NCBI RefSeq assembly: GCF_009828015.1
Contig: NZ_WTYG01000001.1
Location: 744,001 to 808,000, forward strand
Reading direction: 5' to 3'
Source: Qipengyuania citrea
GTDB lineage: Bacteria > Pseudomonadota > Alphaproteobacteria > Sphingomonadales > Sphingomonadaceae
DNA: 64,000 nucleotides
Shown here one piece after another: positions 35,775 through 44,387 of the stretch (positions are counted from its first letter, which is position 1; each line of letters starts with the position of its first letter). The notes below the pieces were generated by a model. The model had not been told where the DNA came from, made no database searches, and saw only the letters and a list, made by a program, of their open reading frames with translations. A program made the position numbers and the translations under genes.

Positions 35775-35794
35775 TGCTATGCGAAGGGGGCGGG

Positions 35795-36520
35795 ATGACC
35801 ACAGGCAACAGACGCGCATTTCTTGGGCAGCTCGGCATGGCCGCTGCCATCGCCGCTTCGGGCCTGCCGATATCGGCCATCGCACAAACCGGCGCTATCA
35901 TCGTCCCGTCGGGGCCTTTCCGGTTGCAGCGCGAGCTCGAACGCGGACTGAAAGGCGGGCAGGCAGTGCGCGTGATCCGCGAATGGGATGGCCGCTTCCT
36001 GGAGGACCGCAACGGCTTAAAGGCGATCGGCGAACAGGTTTCGTGCGTCGTCTCGGCCCCTGCCGTTCTCGAACCGATCGCCGAGATCGAACGCAATCGT
36101 CAGGATGCGGGACCCTTCCCCGCGCAGATCGACCGGCAGGGCCGGATCATCAAAGCCGGGCGGGCAGGCGGCGGCGCAGATGCCGCTGCCGCGGTTTCAG
36201 CCGCGATATCGATCCTCGAGCAGACGGGCCGATCACCGGGCGAGCTCGAGGATGCCAAGAGGTACCTCAACCGCCTTGCGCGATCGGCCGATACGGTCTT
36301 TGCCGATCCGCCGCCCGACCTGTTCTTTCCCAGACCGGGACGGGCCACGGACCGGCGCGCTCTCGCGCTGCCCGACGCGCTCACGGGTGAAGTGCGCGTG
36401 ACGCTGGAAGCGACCGCGCGCGCCGACGGCCTGCTAGACCGGTTCGAACGGCGCATCGTCACCCGGATCGGCGATGACGTGCGGCCGTCGCACGAAATCT
36501 GGACGCTGCGGCTCCTCTGA
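35795..36520 (+). CDS. Tat-exported protein of unknown function
   Basis: A 241-residue protein with a twin-arginine-like signal: NRRAFLGQLG, then a hydrophobic stretch ending about residue 30. The mature part is alpha/beta without recognisable catalytic motif and has one Cys (near residue 90). The ATG at 35795 follows a GGGGGCGGG ribosome-binding site. The family is unknown to me. It stands alone between ctaA and rplM with hairpins before it. Confidence 0.72.
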   Translation: MTTGNRRAFLGQLGMAAAIAASGLPISAIAQTGAIIVPSGPFRLQRELERGLKGGQAVRVIREWDGRFLEDRNGLKAIGEQVSCVVSAPAVLEPIAEIERNRQDAGPFPAQIDRQGRIIKAGRAGGGADAAAAVSAAISILEQTGRSPGELEDAKRYLNRLARSADTVFADPPPDLFFPRPGRATDRRALALPDALTGEVRVTLEATARADGLLDRFERRIVTRIGDDVRPSHEIWTLRLL

Positions 36521-36689
36521 ATAGCGTACGGTGCTATTTTACCTCCCGCGAGACACGCGGAAACGCTTGACTGAAAGGCGATCAGGCGCCATTTGGCGCG
36601 CGCTTCGCGAGTTCGCTCGTTCGGATTCGCCGATTGACGCCGCCGCCTTTCTCAAGGCGCGGCACGAACACTAAGAACGGAAATCAGCC

Positions 36690-37169
36690 ATGAAGGCTCT
36701 TACGAAGATCACCCGGTCGATCAAACCGGCCGAGGTCGAAAAGAAGTGGCACATCATCGACGCCGAAGGTCTCGTCGTCGGCCGTGTCGCGGCGATCATC
36801 GCCAACCATCTGCGCGGCAAGCACAAGCCGAGCTACACCCCGCATGTCGATTGCGGCGACCACGTCGTCGTGATCAATGCCGACAAGGTGAAGTTCACCG
36901 GCAAGAAGCTCACCGACAAGATCTATTACAAGCACACCGGTCACCCGGGCGGCATTAAGGAAACCACTCCGGCGAAGGTGCTGGAAGGCAAGTTTCCCGA
37001 GCGCGTGCTCGAAAAGGCTGTCGAGCGCATGATTCCGCGCGGCCCGCTCGGCCGTGCGCAGATGCGCGCGCTGCACGTATTCGCCGGCACCGAGCATCCC
37101 TATGACGGCCAGAAGCCCGAAAAGCTCGACGTTGCCTCGATGAACCGCAAGAACAAGGTTGTCGCATAA
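36690..37169 (+). CDS. rplM: 50S ribosomal protein L13
   Basis: A 159-residue L13. Signature phrases: [51 protein letters not shown] and MIPRGPLGR. The 169-bp leader contains a GCGCCA/TGGCGC hairpin near 36588-36601 and a TTGACG at 36634, which may belong to the promoter. The stop codon overlaps the rpsI start by one base (TAATG), the usual rplM-rpsI operon. Confidence 0.97.
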   Translation: MKALTKITRSIKPAEVEKKWHIIDAEGLVVGRVAAIIANHLRGKHKPSYTPHVDCGDHVVVINADKVKFTGKKLTDKIYYKHTGHPGGIKETTPAKVLEGKFPERVLEKAVERMIPRGPLGRAQMRALHVFAGTEHPYDGQKPEKLDVASMNRKNKVVA

Positions 37170-37693
37170 TGGCCGACGAAACCAAGAACGAAACCGTCTC
37201 GGATCTCGCCGATCTGAAGGACATCGCCGGCAACGCTCCCGAAGGTGACGCGGCGCAGATCGCCGAAACCGCCCAGGTTCCGCTGCGCGAGCAGGAACTG
37301 GACAAGGAAGGCCGTGCCTACGCCACCGGTCGCCGTAAGGACGCCACCGCCCGCGTCTGGCTCAAGCCGGGCAGCGGCAAGGTCATCATCAACGGCAAGG
37401 ACCAGGAAGTGTATTTCGCACGTCCGACGCTGCGCCTGATCATCGACCAGCCCTTCACCATCACCGACCGTCAGGGTCAGTACGACGTCATCGCCACCGT
37501 GCGCGGCGGCGGTCTGTCGGGCCAGGCCGGCGCGGTGAAGCACGGCATTTCGCAGGCGCTCACCAAATACGAGCCCGCGCTGCGCAGCACCGTCAAGGCG
37601 GCAGGCTTCCTGACCCGCGACAGCCGCGTGGTCGAGCGTAAGAAGTACGGCCGCGCCAAGGCCCGCCGTAGCTTCCAGTTCTCGAAGCGCTAA
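37169..37693 (+). CDS. rpsI: 30S ribosomal protein S9
   Basis: A 174-residue S9. The conserved body begins near residue 48 ([15 protein letters not shown]) and ends with the universal SFQFSKR tail, whose last residues reach the tRNA at the P site. The first 45 residues are an acidic extension absent from E. coli S9 (about 130 residues) and seen in some alphaproteobacteria. Co-transcribed with rplM. Confidence 0.97.
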   Translation: MADETKNETVSDLADLKDIAGNAPEGDAAQIAETAQVPLREQELDKEGRAYATGRRKDATARVWLKPGSGKVIINGKDQEVYFARPTLRLIIDQPFTITDRQGQYDVIATVRGGGLSGQAGAVKHGISQALTKYEPALRSTVKAAGFLTRDSRVVERKKYGRAKARRSFQFSKR

Positions 37694-37723
37694 GCTTACC
37701 CGATCTTATCGATCACCGAGTGG

Positions 37724-37750
37724 GGCGGTTCCGGAAGGAGCCGCCTCTTT
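37724..37750 (+). terminator. Intrinsic terminator of the rplM-rpsI operon
   Basis: Nine-bp stem GGCGGTTCC/GGAGCCGCC (37724-37732 with 37737-37745, one G-T pair), a GGAA tetraloop, then TCTTT. It lies 31 bases behind the rpsI stop. Confidence 0.8.
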
Positions 37751-37763
37751 CGTATGTGCAGCG

Positions 37764-37961
37764 CTAGCGCTGCAGCGTCATGATTCCCCAGGCCAGCCCG
37801 GTTCCCGCGAGGAACAATGGCCACGACCACCAGAAGTCGAACTGGTAGATTTCCGCGCGAAAGATGGCGAGCTGGCCGCCCTTCGACCCTTGCGAGCCGA
37901 TCAGCAGCGCGACCACGAAAGTCAGTATCGCGCCAAGCGGCAATGCCTTTACCAGTTCCAT
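37764..37961 (-). CDS. Small membrane protein, unknown
   Basis: A 65-residue protein with two hydrophobic helices (about 8-23 and 43-62) joined by a charged loop containing FRAEIYQFDF and WWSW. No family recognised. It stands alone, convergent with rpsI, and is separated from the phosphodiesterase gene by 101 bp. Confidence 0.6.
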   Translation of the reverse strand: MELVKALPLGAILTFVVALLIGSQGSKGGQLAIFRAEIYQFDFWWSWPLFLAGTGLAWGIMTLQR

Positions 37962-38062
37962 CGCTTTCCCCTGTCCTGCAGCAAGTAGACGCGGTGCCTA
38001 TGCAACAGGGGTTGCCGGTCCGGTTCCGGATTGGCTTAGCGGGGCTGGTTAACGCGCCTGGC

Positions 38063-38923
38063 TCAGTGGACGGGGGGATCCACCCTCGGGACCTGGCGCA
38101 CCGGGGCCACGGGTTCGCCCTCGCTGCGCGGCGGGAGGGCATTCTCGGGGACATCGTCGATCTGCATGTCGCGCGTATCGACCTGCTGGAGATTGCGCAC
38201 GCAGACGGTCAGCTTGCGGCCGTCCCATTCGATTTCGTTGAAGCTGGGCGGCGTGGAGCGAGTGCGCTGCGACAGCGTTCCCGCACCGATCATCCGCACC
38301 GGCCCTTCGCTCGTATCCTCCATGATGTCGAAAGCATCATGGACATGGCCTGAAAGAACAGCGGTTACATTGCGCTTGGCCAATTCGCGCAGCGCAAGGT
38401 CGCCGTGCTTCGTCAGAGCGGTCCCCTGGGTCCCGACTTCGCGCAATGGATGGTGGACCGCGACCAGCGCCTGGATCCCTTTCGGCAGCGCGTCGAGGGC
38501 GGTCAGGCAACGATCGAGCGCGCGCTGGCTCACCCATCCTTTCGACCAGTTGAGCCGAGGCTGCATGCGCACCGCAGTCTTCAGCGGGACGATCGCCAGC
38601 GCGCCGAGATCGAGCTCCCGTTCGACCTTCTCCTTCATCCCGCGAAACCGCTCGTAAGGGGAGAAGAAGCGTTCGATCAGGTTGAAATATGGCATGTCGT
38701 GATTGCCCACCTCGACAGTCACCGGCGCGTCGAGCGAATTGATCCACTGCGTCGCGGCAGCAAACTCGCGGTGACGCGCGCGCATCGTCAGATCGCCGGT
38801 AATTGCCACGGCATCGGGCTGTTTCTCGGCAATCTCCTGCTTCACCCAATCGAGCGCCCGGGTGTTTTCGAGGCCGAAATGGATGTCGGAGAGGTGGAAT
38901 ATCCGCCGCGTGTCAGTAGCCAT
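38063..38923 (-). CDS. Metallophosphoesterase (calcineurin-like)
   Basis: A 286-residue soluble phosphoesterase with all the metal motifs: HLSDIHFG, ITGDLT, GNHDMP, VAVHHPL and LSGHVHDA. This order and size fit the CpdA/class III cyclic-nucleotide phosphodiesterase group, but the substrate cannot be set from sequence. The C-terminal 35 residues are Pro-rich. The start overlaps the end of the lipid-kinase gene by 11 bases, so the two are co-transcribed. Confidence 0.88.
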   Translation of the reverse strand: MATDTRRIFHLSDIHFGLENTRALDWVKQEIAEKQPDAVAITGDLTMRARHREFAAATQWINSLDAPVTVEVGNHDMPYFNLIERFFSPYERFRGMKEKVERELDLGALAIVPLKTAVRMQPRLNWSKGWVSQRALDRCLTALDALPKGIQALVAVHHPLREVGTQGTALTKHGDLALRELAKRNVTAVLSGHVHDAFDIMEDTSEGPVRMIGAGTLSQRTRSTPPSFNEIEWDGRKLTVCVRNLQQVDTRDMQIDDVPENALPPRSEGEPVAPVRQVPRVDPPVH

Positions 38924-39767
38924 GGGCGGTCGCTAGCAGATCGACGGGGCACTCAGCCACCGAGAATTCGGCCCGCGGACCGAGGCTGGCCGGTTCGCCA
39001 TCGATCAGCAATTGCAGCGGTTCGGCCGCGCAGTTTTCGATGGTCAGACAGTCGAGCAGGCCCAGCCGCTCGTGCGGACCTTCCCGGAACCGCCGGCGCA
39101 GGACGGCAAAGCTTTGCTGCAGGAATTCGGCGGCATTCTCGAGCAGGAAACCGTCTACCTGCAACCCGCGGTGACTGGGGGTGAGTTCGATAAGCGGATA
39201 TCCGTTCTGGTCGCCGATTGCCGGATCGGCCATCCGTACCCGGGATCCACCGGTGGTTTCGGCTAGCGCTTCGCCGGCGCCCTGCGCCAGGCCGGCGACA
39301 TCGAAATCGCGCATGGCTTCACGTACCCCGGCCCAGGCCGTACCGGGCCCGACCAGCAGGCCCGCATGCGCACGCCCGGCCGCGCAGGCAGCCATAGCGG
39401 GACGGACCGGACGGAAGGCCCCGCGGGCGATCCGCTCCAGAATGGCATCGCAGGGCGTGTCTTCGCCATGCAGGCGGCCGCTCAACAGGTTCATCGTCCC
39501 GCCGGGAAGGACCAGCACGGCCCCGGCCCAACCGGACACTGCGTCGATCACTGCATTCAGCGTGCCGTCACCGGTAAACACGATGAGCTGCGAAACCCCG
39601 GCGGCTTCCAGATCGCTGCGCGTGGGAAGCTCCTGCGCGGGAAATTCGATGGTTCGCGTCACACCTAGCCCATGCCTGGCCAGCGAGGCTTCCAGCTCGC
39701 GGAGCGCGGCTTCGCTGTTGCTGCCGCTGCGCTCGTTCACGACCAGCCAGGATGCGGAAGGGCTCAT
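38913..39767 (-). CDS. Diacylglycerol/lipid kinase catalytic-domain protein
   Basis: A 284-residue DAGK_cat-type kinase. The N-terminal domain has LVVNERSGSN and the nucleotide loop VFTGDGTLNAVIDAV; LPGGTMNLL is the conserved second glycine motif. Family members phosphorylate diacylglycerol, sphingosine or ceramide; in sphingolipid-making bacteria the last is conceivable, but unproven. The ATG at 39767 is chosen; the frame is open upstream. Coupled to the phosphoesterase gene. Confidence 0.85.
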   Translation of the reverse strand: MSPSASWLVVNERSGSNSEAALRELEASLARHGLGVTRTIEFPAQELPTRSDLEAAGVSQLIVFTGDGTLNAVIDAVSGWAGAVLVLPGGTMNLLSGRLHGEDTPCDAILERIARGAFRPVRPAMAACAAGRAHAGLLVGPGTAWAGVREAMRDFDVAGLAQGAGEALAETTGGSRVRMADPAIGDQNGYPLIELTPSHRGLQVDGFLLENAAEFLQQSFAVLRRRFREGPHERLGLLDCLTIENCAAEPLQLLIDGEPASLGPRAEFSVAECPVDLLATAHGY

Positions 39768-39805
39768 GCCGACCAAGCGCCGGACACGGCCTGCGGTTCC
39801 CGCTG

Positions 39806-40072
39806 TCAGATGCGGTGGTTGAGCAGCAACCAGGCGGTAACGCCATTGAGAACGCTGTAGAATGCATAGATCCACGAAGCGGCGGGCCAGTCGTGCGCGG
39901 CCAGCAGCATTGCCAGCAGCAGGATCAGGAACTCGAGCGCGAGCGAAATCCGACCGCCACCCGCGCGGAAAGCCGCGGGCAGGCTGTCCAGAACGGGGTG
40001 ATTCGACTCGAGCATCGCCTTGTGCATGGCAAAATTGGCCATTCCCAGCACGAAGAGGATCCCGAGCAGCAT
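39806..40072 (-). CDS. Small membrane protein, unknown
   Basis: An 88-residue protein with three hydrophobic helices (about 2-20, 43-60 and 66-84). No motif beyond these. Same strand as the lipid kinase, 38 bp upstream of it, so possibly the first gene of that unit. The family is not recognised. Confidence 0.65.
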   Translation of the reverse strand: MLLGILFVLGMANFAMHKAMLESNHPVLDSLPAAFRAGGGRISLALEFLILLLAMLLAAHDWPAASWIYAFYSVLNGVTAWLLLNHRI

Positions 40073-40208
40073 GCGACGAGCGTCTTACCCCTGTCGTATG
40101 CCGATTGCCAAATGCCATTGGTCGGGCCGACTGCGCACCCGGTCCAATCACACCGCCGCCCGTCGAGGGGCGCGTGCGATTACTGGTGTAGCCGTGCAAT
40201 ACAGTTCG

Positions 40209-40260
40209 TGCAGCGAGCCTCTCCCCCTCTATTGATCGGGGCTCGCTGCAGACCTGGAGA
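40209..40260 (+). promoter_or_regulatory. Candidate leader pseudoknot over the urcA ribosome-binding site
   Basis: A perfect 11-bp stem TGCAGCGAGCC/GGCTCGCTGCA (40209-40219 with 40240-40250) holds a 20-base loop that begins TCTCC (40220-40224). This is complementary to GGAGA (40256-40260), the ribosome-binding site 7 bases before the urcA ATG. Pairing would form an H-type pseudoknot and hide the site. Confidence 0.45.
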
Positions 40261-40267
40261 TGGAACC

Positions 40268-40561
40268 ATGAAAACGCTTTTCGCAACGCTCGCCGCCGCC
40301 GGTCTGGCGCTGTCCGCAACCGCCGCTCAGGCCGAGTCCGTGCGTGTCACCTATAGCGACCTCAACCTCGCGAGCCCCGAGGGCCAGAAGCAGCTCTCGC
40401 AGCGCATCGACCGCGCTGCCCGCAATGTCTGCGGCCACACCCGCGGTGGCACGCGTAATCTTCAGCTCGACCGGGCGACCCGGGCCTGTTTCGAAAAGGC
40501 GAAGGCAGACGCGGGGGCGCAATTCGCTTCCCTCGTAAGCGACCACGCCTTGGGCGGCTGA
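40268..40561 (+). CDS. UrcA family protein
   Basis: A 97-residue secreted protein of the UrcA family, common in sphingomonads and Caulobacter, function unknown. A signal peptide (1-22, ending AQAE) is followed by the family pattern VTYSDLNLASPEGQKQL, RIDRAARNVCG and ACFEKA, with two Cys that probably form a disulfide. It is a single gene with a structured leader and a strong terminator. Confidence 0.9.
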   Translation: MKTLFATLAAAGLALSATAAQAESVRVTYSDLNLASPEGQKQLSQRIDRAARNVCGHTRGGTRNLQLDRATRACFEKAKADAGAQFASLVSDHALGG

Positions 40562-40586
40562 TACCCCAAGTTCGCCCACCTTTGAG

Positions 40587-40623
40587 CCCCGGCCGGATGC
40601 AGTCCCCCGGCCGGGGTTCTTTT
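40587..40623 (+). terminator. Intrinsic terminator of urcA
   Basis: A perfect 10-bp stem CCCCGGCCGG/CCGGCCGGGG (40587-40596 with 40607-40616) followed by TTCTTTT, 25 bases behind the urcA stop. Confidence 0.88.
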
Positions 40624-40665
40624 CGCGCCAGCTGTATGTCGGCAGCCAGATGCGCTGCGATGAAC

Positions 40666-41415
40666 CTACCGGCCCGCCATGGCCTTCACCTTGGGCAGGT
40701 AGGTCCGCCCGATACGCAAGGCTTCTCCCGCGTCCAGTTCGACCGACCACACGCCGAGCCCATCGTGGCGCAGGCCAGTGATGCGGTCCTTGCGCAGGAT
40801 CGTCGAGCGGTGAATCCGGATGAACTTCGCCGGGTCCAGCCGCTCCTCGAGGCCGGCGATCGTCTGCAGGAGTAAATAGGTGCGCGCCGCATCGCCTTCG
40901 CCGACATGAAGGCGGACGTAATCGCGTTCGGCATCGATTCGCCCGACTTCCGAAGTCGCAATGCGGATGAGCTCGCTGCGATGCGGGATCCACAATTCTT
41001 CGAGCCATTCGCTGTCGCTGCGTTCGGCATCGCCGCGCCGCGCCAGTGCGCGGGCCACGGCGCGTTCCAGCCGTTCGGGCTTGACCGGCTTGAGCACGTA
41101 ATCGACCGCTTCGAGATCGAAAGCCTCGACCGCATAATTGTCATGCGCGGTGACGAATACGATCGCTGGCCGGTGCGCTTCCCTGGTCAGCGCCTTGGCC
41201 ACCGAGATTCCGTCCACCTCGGGCATGGTCATGTCGAGCAGCACCAGATCGGGCTCGAGCGCCCCGATCAGGCGCAGCGCCTGCGCCCCGTCGCTGGCGG
41301 TGCCGACCACTTGCAACGCGTCGATCTTGGCGCAGATAACCTGCATCCGTTCGACCGCCAGCGGTTCGTCATCGACGATAAGCGTGCGCAGTTTGTCGTC
41401 GGATTCGTCAGCCAT
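40666..41415 (-). CDS. LytTR-family response regulator (second pair)
   Basis: A 249-residue regulator with receiver (Asp15/Asp16, phospho-acceptor Asp61 in LLDMTMPEVDG, Thr in FVTAHD, Lys in VLKPVK) and a C-terminal LytTR domain (about 145-245; FIRIHRSTILRKDRI). It overlaps its kinase gene by 8 bases, kinase first. No target operon is evident from position. Confidence 0.93.
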   Translation of the reverse strand: MADESDDKLRTLIVDDEPLAVERMQVICAKIDALQVVGTASDGAQALRLIGALEPDLVLLDMTMPEVDGISVAKALTREAHRPAIVFVTAHDNYAVEAFDLEAVDYVLKPVKPERLERAVARALARRGDAERSDSEWLEELWIPHRSELIRIATSEVGRIDAERDYVRLHVGEGDAARTYLLLQTIAGLEERLDPAKFIRIHRSTILRKDRITGLRHDGLGVWSVELDAGEALRIGRTYLPKVKAMAGR

Positions 41416-42631
41416 GTTTCACCATCGGTATCCTCAGCTCGGTTTCGTATCCGGTCAGCGATGGTCCGGACACGATCGTGGCAGCATTCCCGAACCGGGC
41501 CTCGATCCGGTCCCGCACATTGGCAAGGCCGATACCGAAGCCGTGATGGCCGGCGGTGCCGGGTCCGTCGTCGCTGACGGTGAGCACCAGGCGACCGTAT
41601 TCCTCGCGCGCCGCAATCGTGATCGTTACGGGCCGGCTCGAGGCCGAGACGCCGTATTTGACCGAATTTTCCACCAGCGGCTGCAGGATCATCCCCGGGA
41701 CCTTGAACCGGGCGAGGTCGGCAGGAAGGTCGACCTTCACCTTCAGCCGTTCCGGGAAGCGCACCGTCTCGATTTCGAGATAATGTTGCTGCAGGTCGAT
41801 CTCATCCTCGAGGCTGACGTCGCCGGTCGAATCGTCGGCCAGGCTATGGCGGTAGAAGCGCGAGATCGTCTGGATCATCTGTTCGGCCCGGTCGGTCTTG
41901 CCGGTCATCACGAGGGCCGACAGCGAATTGAGCGTATTGAACAGGAAATGCGGATTCACCTGATAGCGTAGCGAGCGCAGTTCGGCGGCCTTGGCCGCGG
42001 TCCGGAAGCGTTCGCCGCGGCGCTCCGCCGCCCGGGCCTGCGCGCCGGCGAGCAGGGCGAGGAACAGCGCCGCCCAGGCAAGCAACAGGAAGTAGCGCCC
42101 GATCGCCAGATCGAAGGTCATCTTCCACTGGTCGAGCGATGTCGGTGCAGGGGCAATCAGGACGCTTTGCGGAACCGCTTCCTCGGCCTGGTCGACGTCC
42201 TCGCCGATCTGCGCGCGGGGCAGATCGATCAGCAGATTGCCGGCATCGTCGCGGCGCAGCGCAATCCCGCGCTCCTTGCCCATCTGCTGTTCGACCTTCG
42301 CCTCGATCGAATCGAAGATCCAGCGATTTGCCTGCGCGATCATCATCGCCCCCGGCATCGCGGCGATCAGCGCGACGGCGATCTTGATCCCGAGGGCGCG
42401 GTTCTCGACGACCCGCAGGACGAGCCACAGGAGACCGGTCACCGCCACCCCGATCGCACAGACGAGTGCACGGCGCCAGAGCAGCTCATCCTGGAAGTCC
42501 AGCCCGACCACCACGCTGCGCAGCGTGATGAGCAGGAAATAGCACAGCCACACCCCGACCATGGAGGCAAAGACCACCCTGCCGGAAAGGCGTTCGTCTT
42601 CGGGATTCACCTGGCGTTCATCGATTGGCAC
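41408..42631 (-). CDS. LytS-type sensor histidine kinase (second pair)
   Basis: A 407-residue membrane kinase of PF06580. Hydrophobic segments at about 20-42, 54-74, 82-98 and 180-198 bracket an extracytoplasmic loop (about 100-175) that may be the sensor. The phospho-acceptor His228 is in NPHFLFNT; the N box LVENSVKYG and the GIGLANVRDRI motif follow. The start is GTG at 42631; a GTG at 42610 is an alternative. Unlike the 6418-7647 kinase, it has a sizeable extracellular loop and no Pro-rich tail. Confidence 0.92.
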   Translation of the reverse strand: MPIDERQVNPEDERLSGRVVFASMVGVWLCYFLLITLRSVVVGLDFQDELLWRRALVCAIGVAVTGLLWLVLRVVENRALGIKIAVALIAAMPGAMMIAQANRWIFDSIEAKVEQQMGKERGIALRRDDAGNLLIDLPRAQIGEDVDQAEEAVPQSVLIAPAPTSLDQWKMTFDLAIGRYFLLLAWAALFLALLAGAQARAAERRGERFRTAAKAAELRSLRYQVNPHFLFNTLNSLSALVMTGKTDRAEQMIQTISRFYRHSLADDSTGDVSLEDEIDLQQHYLEIETVRFPERLKVKVDLPADLARFKVPGMILQPLVENSVKYGVSASSRPVTITIAAREEYGRLVLTVSDDGPGTAGHHGFGIGLANVRDRIEARFGNAATIVSGPSLTGYETELRIPMVKHG

Positions 42632-42709
42632 CGTTGCGATGTGCCCCTTTGCGTCCTTGGATGCCAGCGCGGCGGTCGAACGGACTGCGCCGTTGGTCGA
42701 CCAGCTGAG

Positions 42710-44236
42710 CTATTCGGCGGGCTCGAACTCGCCCGCCGCAATTCGCTGGCGCCACTCGGCGGGGGCGAGCGTGTGGACATTGTTGCCCGCCGCATCGACC
42801 GCCACGGTAACGGGCATGTCCTGCACTTCGAATTCGTAGATCGCTTCCATCCCCAGATCCTCGAAAGCCACCACTTCGGCGCCCTTGATCGCGCGGCTGA
42901 CCAAATAGGCCGCGCCGCCGGTAGCCATGAGGTAGGCGACCTTGAACCGGCTGATCACATTGACCGCATCATGGCCGCGTTCCGCCTTCCCGATCATGGC
43001 GAGCAGCCCGAGGTCGAGCATCATTTCGGTGAACTTGTCCATCCGGGTCGCCGTGGTCGGGCCGGCCGGCCCCACGACTTCGCCCATCACCGGGTCGACC
43101 GGGCCGACGTAATAGATCGCGCGGCCCTTGAACTCGACCGGCAGCTCTTCGCCCGCCTCGAGCATGTCGTTGATCCGCTTGTGTGCCGCATCGCGCCCGG
43201 TCAGCATCTTGCCCGACAGCAGCAGGCGGTCGCCGTGGTTCCAGCTGGCGACCTCTTCGGCGGTCAGCGCGTTGAGATCGACTCTCTTGGCCGCGCTGTC
43301 GGGCTGCCAGGTAACTTGCGGATAATCGTCGAGGCTGGGCGGTTCGAGATAGGCCGGACCCGAACCGTCGAGCGTGAAATGCGCGTGGCGCGTGGCAGCG
43401 CAGTTGGGAATCATCGCCACGGGCTTGCCGGCGGCATGGCAGGGCGCATCGAGTATTTTCACGTCGAGGACCGTCGCCAGTCCGCCAAGGCCCTGCGCAC
43501 CGACGCCCATGGCATTGACCGCATCGAAGATATCGATGCGCAATTGCTCGATATCGTTCTGCGCGCCGCGCTGCTTGAGCTGGCCCATGTCGATCGGATC
43601 CATCAGGCTCTGCTTCGCCAGCTTCACGCAATGCTCCGCCGTGCCACCGATCCCGATGCCCAGCATCCCCGGGGGGCACCAGCCCGCGCCCATCGAGGGA
43701 ATCTGTTCGATCACCCAGTCGACGATATTGTCGCTCGGGTTCATCATCTTGAACTTGGACTTGTTCTCGCTGCCGCCGCCCTTGGCCGCGACGTCGATCT
43801 CGACCCGGTTCCCCGGGACCATTTCGACCGACAGGACGCAGGGCGTGTTGTCGCGCGTGTTGCGCCGGGTGAAGGCGGGATCGGCAAGGATCGAGGCGCG
43901 CAGCTTGTTGTCGGGATGGTTGTAGGCGCGGCGCACGCCCTCATCGACGACTTCCTGCAACGATTGCGTGCTGTCGAGACGGCAGTTCTGTCCCCATTTG
44001 ACGAACACGTTGACGATTCCGGTGTCCTGGCACAGCGGGCGATGGCCTTCGGCGCACATGCGGCTGTTGGTCAGGATCTGCGCGATAGCATCCTTCGCCG
44101 CCGGACCCTTCTCGGCCTCGTAGGCTTCGCCGAGCGCGCGGATGTAATCCATCGGATGGTAGTAAGAAATGTACTGGAGCGCGTCCGCCACGCTCTCGAT
44201 TACGTCGTTTTCCGTGATGACGGTCATGTCGCTCAT
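42710..44236 (-). CDS. Class I fumarate hydratase ([4Fe-4S])
   Basis: A 508-residue two-domain fumarase catalysing fumarate to malate in the TCA cycle, oxygen-sensitive through its 4Fe-4S cluster. The three cluster Cys fall in LCQDTG, GWCPPGMLG and NCAATRHAHF, and the C-terminal domain has GPTTATRMDKF and the KAERG motif. ATG at 44236 (MSDMTV) is preferred; a longer form from 44293 lacks homology. Divergent from the PCMT gene with 151 bp between. Confidence 0.95.
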   Translation of the reverse strand: MSDMTVITENDVIESVADALQYISYYHPMDYIRALGEAYEAEKGPAAKDAIAQILTNSRMCAEGHRPLCQDTGIVNVFVKWGQNCRLDSTQSLQEVVDEGVRRAYNHPDNKLRASILADPAFTRRNTRDNTPCVLSVEMVPGNRVEIDVAAKGGGSENKSKFKMMNPSDNIVDWVIEQIPSMGAGWCPPGMLGIGIGGTAEHCVKLAKQSLMDPIDMGQLKQRGAQNDIEQLRIDIFDAVNAMGVGAQGLGGLATVLDVKILDAPCHAAGKPVAMIPNCAATRHAHFTLDGSGPAYLEPPSLDDYPQVTWQPDSAAKRVDLNALTAEEVASWNHGDRLLLSGKMLTGRDAAHKRINDMLEAGEELPVEFKGRAIYYVGPVDPVMGEVVGPAGPTTATRMDKFTEMMLDLGLLAMIGKAERGHDAVNVISRFKVAYLMATGGAAYLVSRAIKGAEVVAFEDLGMEAIYEFEVQDMPVTVAVDAAGNNVHTLAPAEWRQRIAAGEFEPAE

Positions 44237-44387
44237 CGCCGCAAATTCCCATGTTGCAGATTTGCGCTCCCCGATAGGCGCGTTAGCCGCCATCGGTCAA
44301 AGCGCTTGGCCACACCCGGCCATACGCCTAAGGCAACCGGAGCTTGCATAAGCGTGTTATTGATGTAATACAGCTCGCGGAACAACC

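Noticed and set aside
42640-42730. tRNA-like phrases (AGCTCAGCTGGT and a GTTCGAGCC-type loop) on the minus strand
   Set aside because: The T-arm-like part precedes the D-arm-like part and lies in the fumarase C-terminus; no acceptor stem or anticodon arm can be built.
42167-44368. A 733-codon plus-strand frame antisense to the kinase and fumarase genes
   Set aside because: It is rich in Arg/His/Asp without motifs and lies opposite a well-supported fumarase; it is a by-product of high GC.
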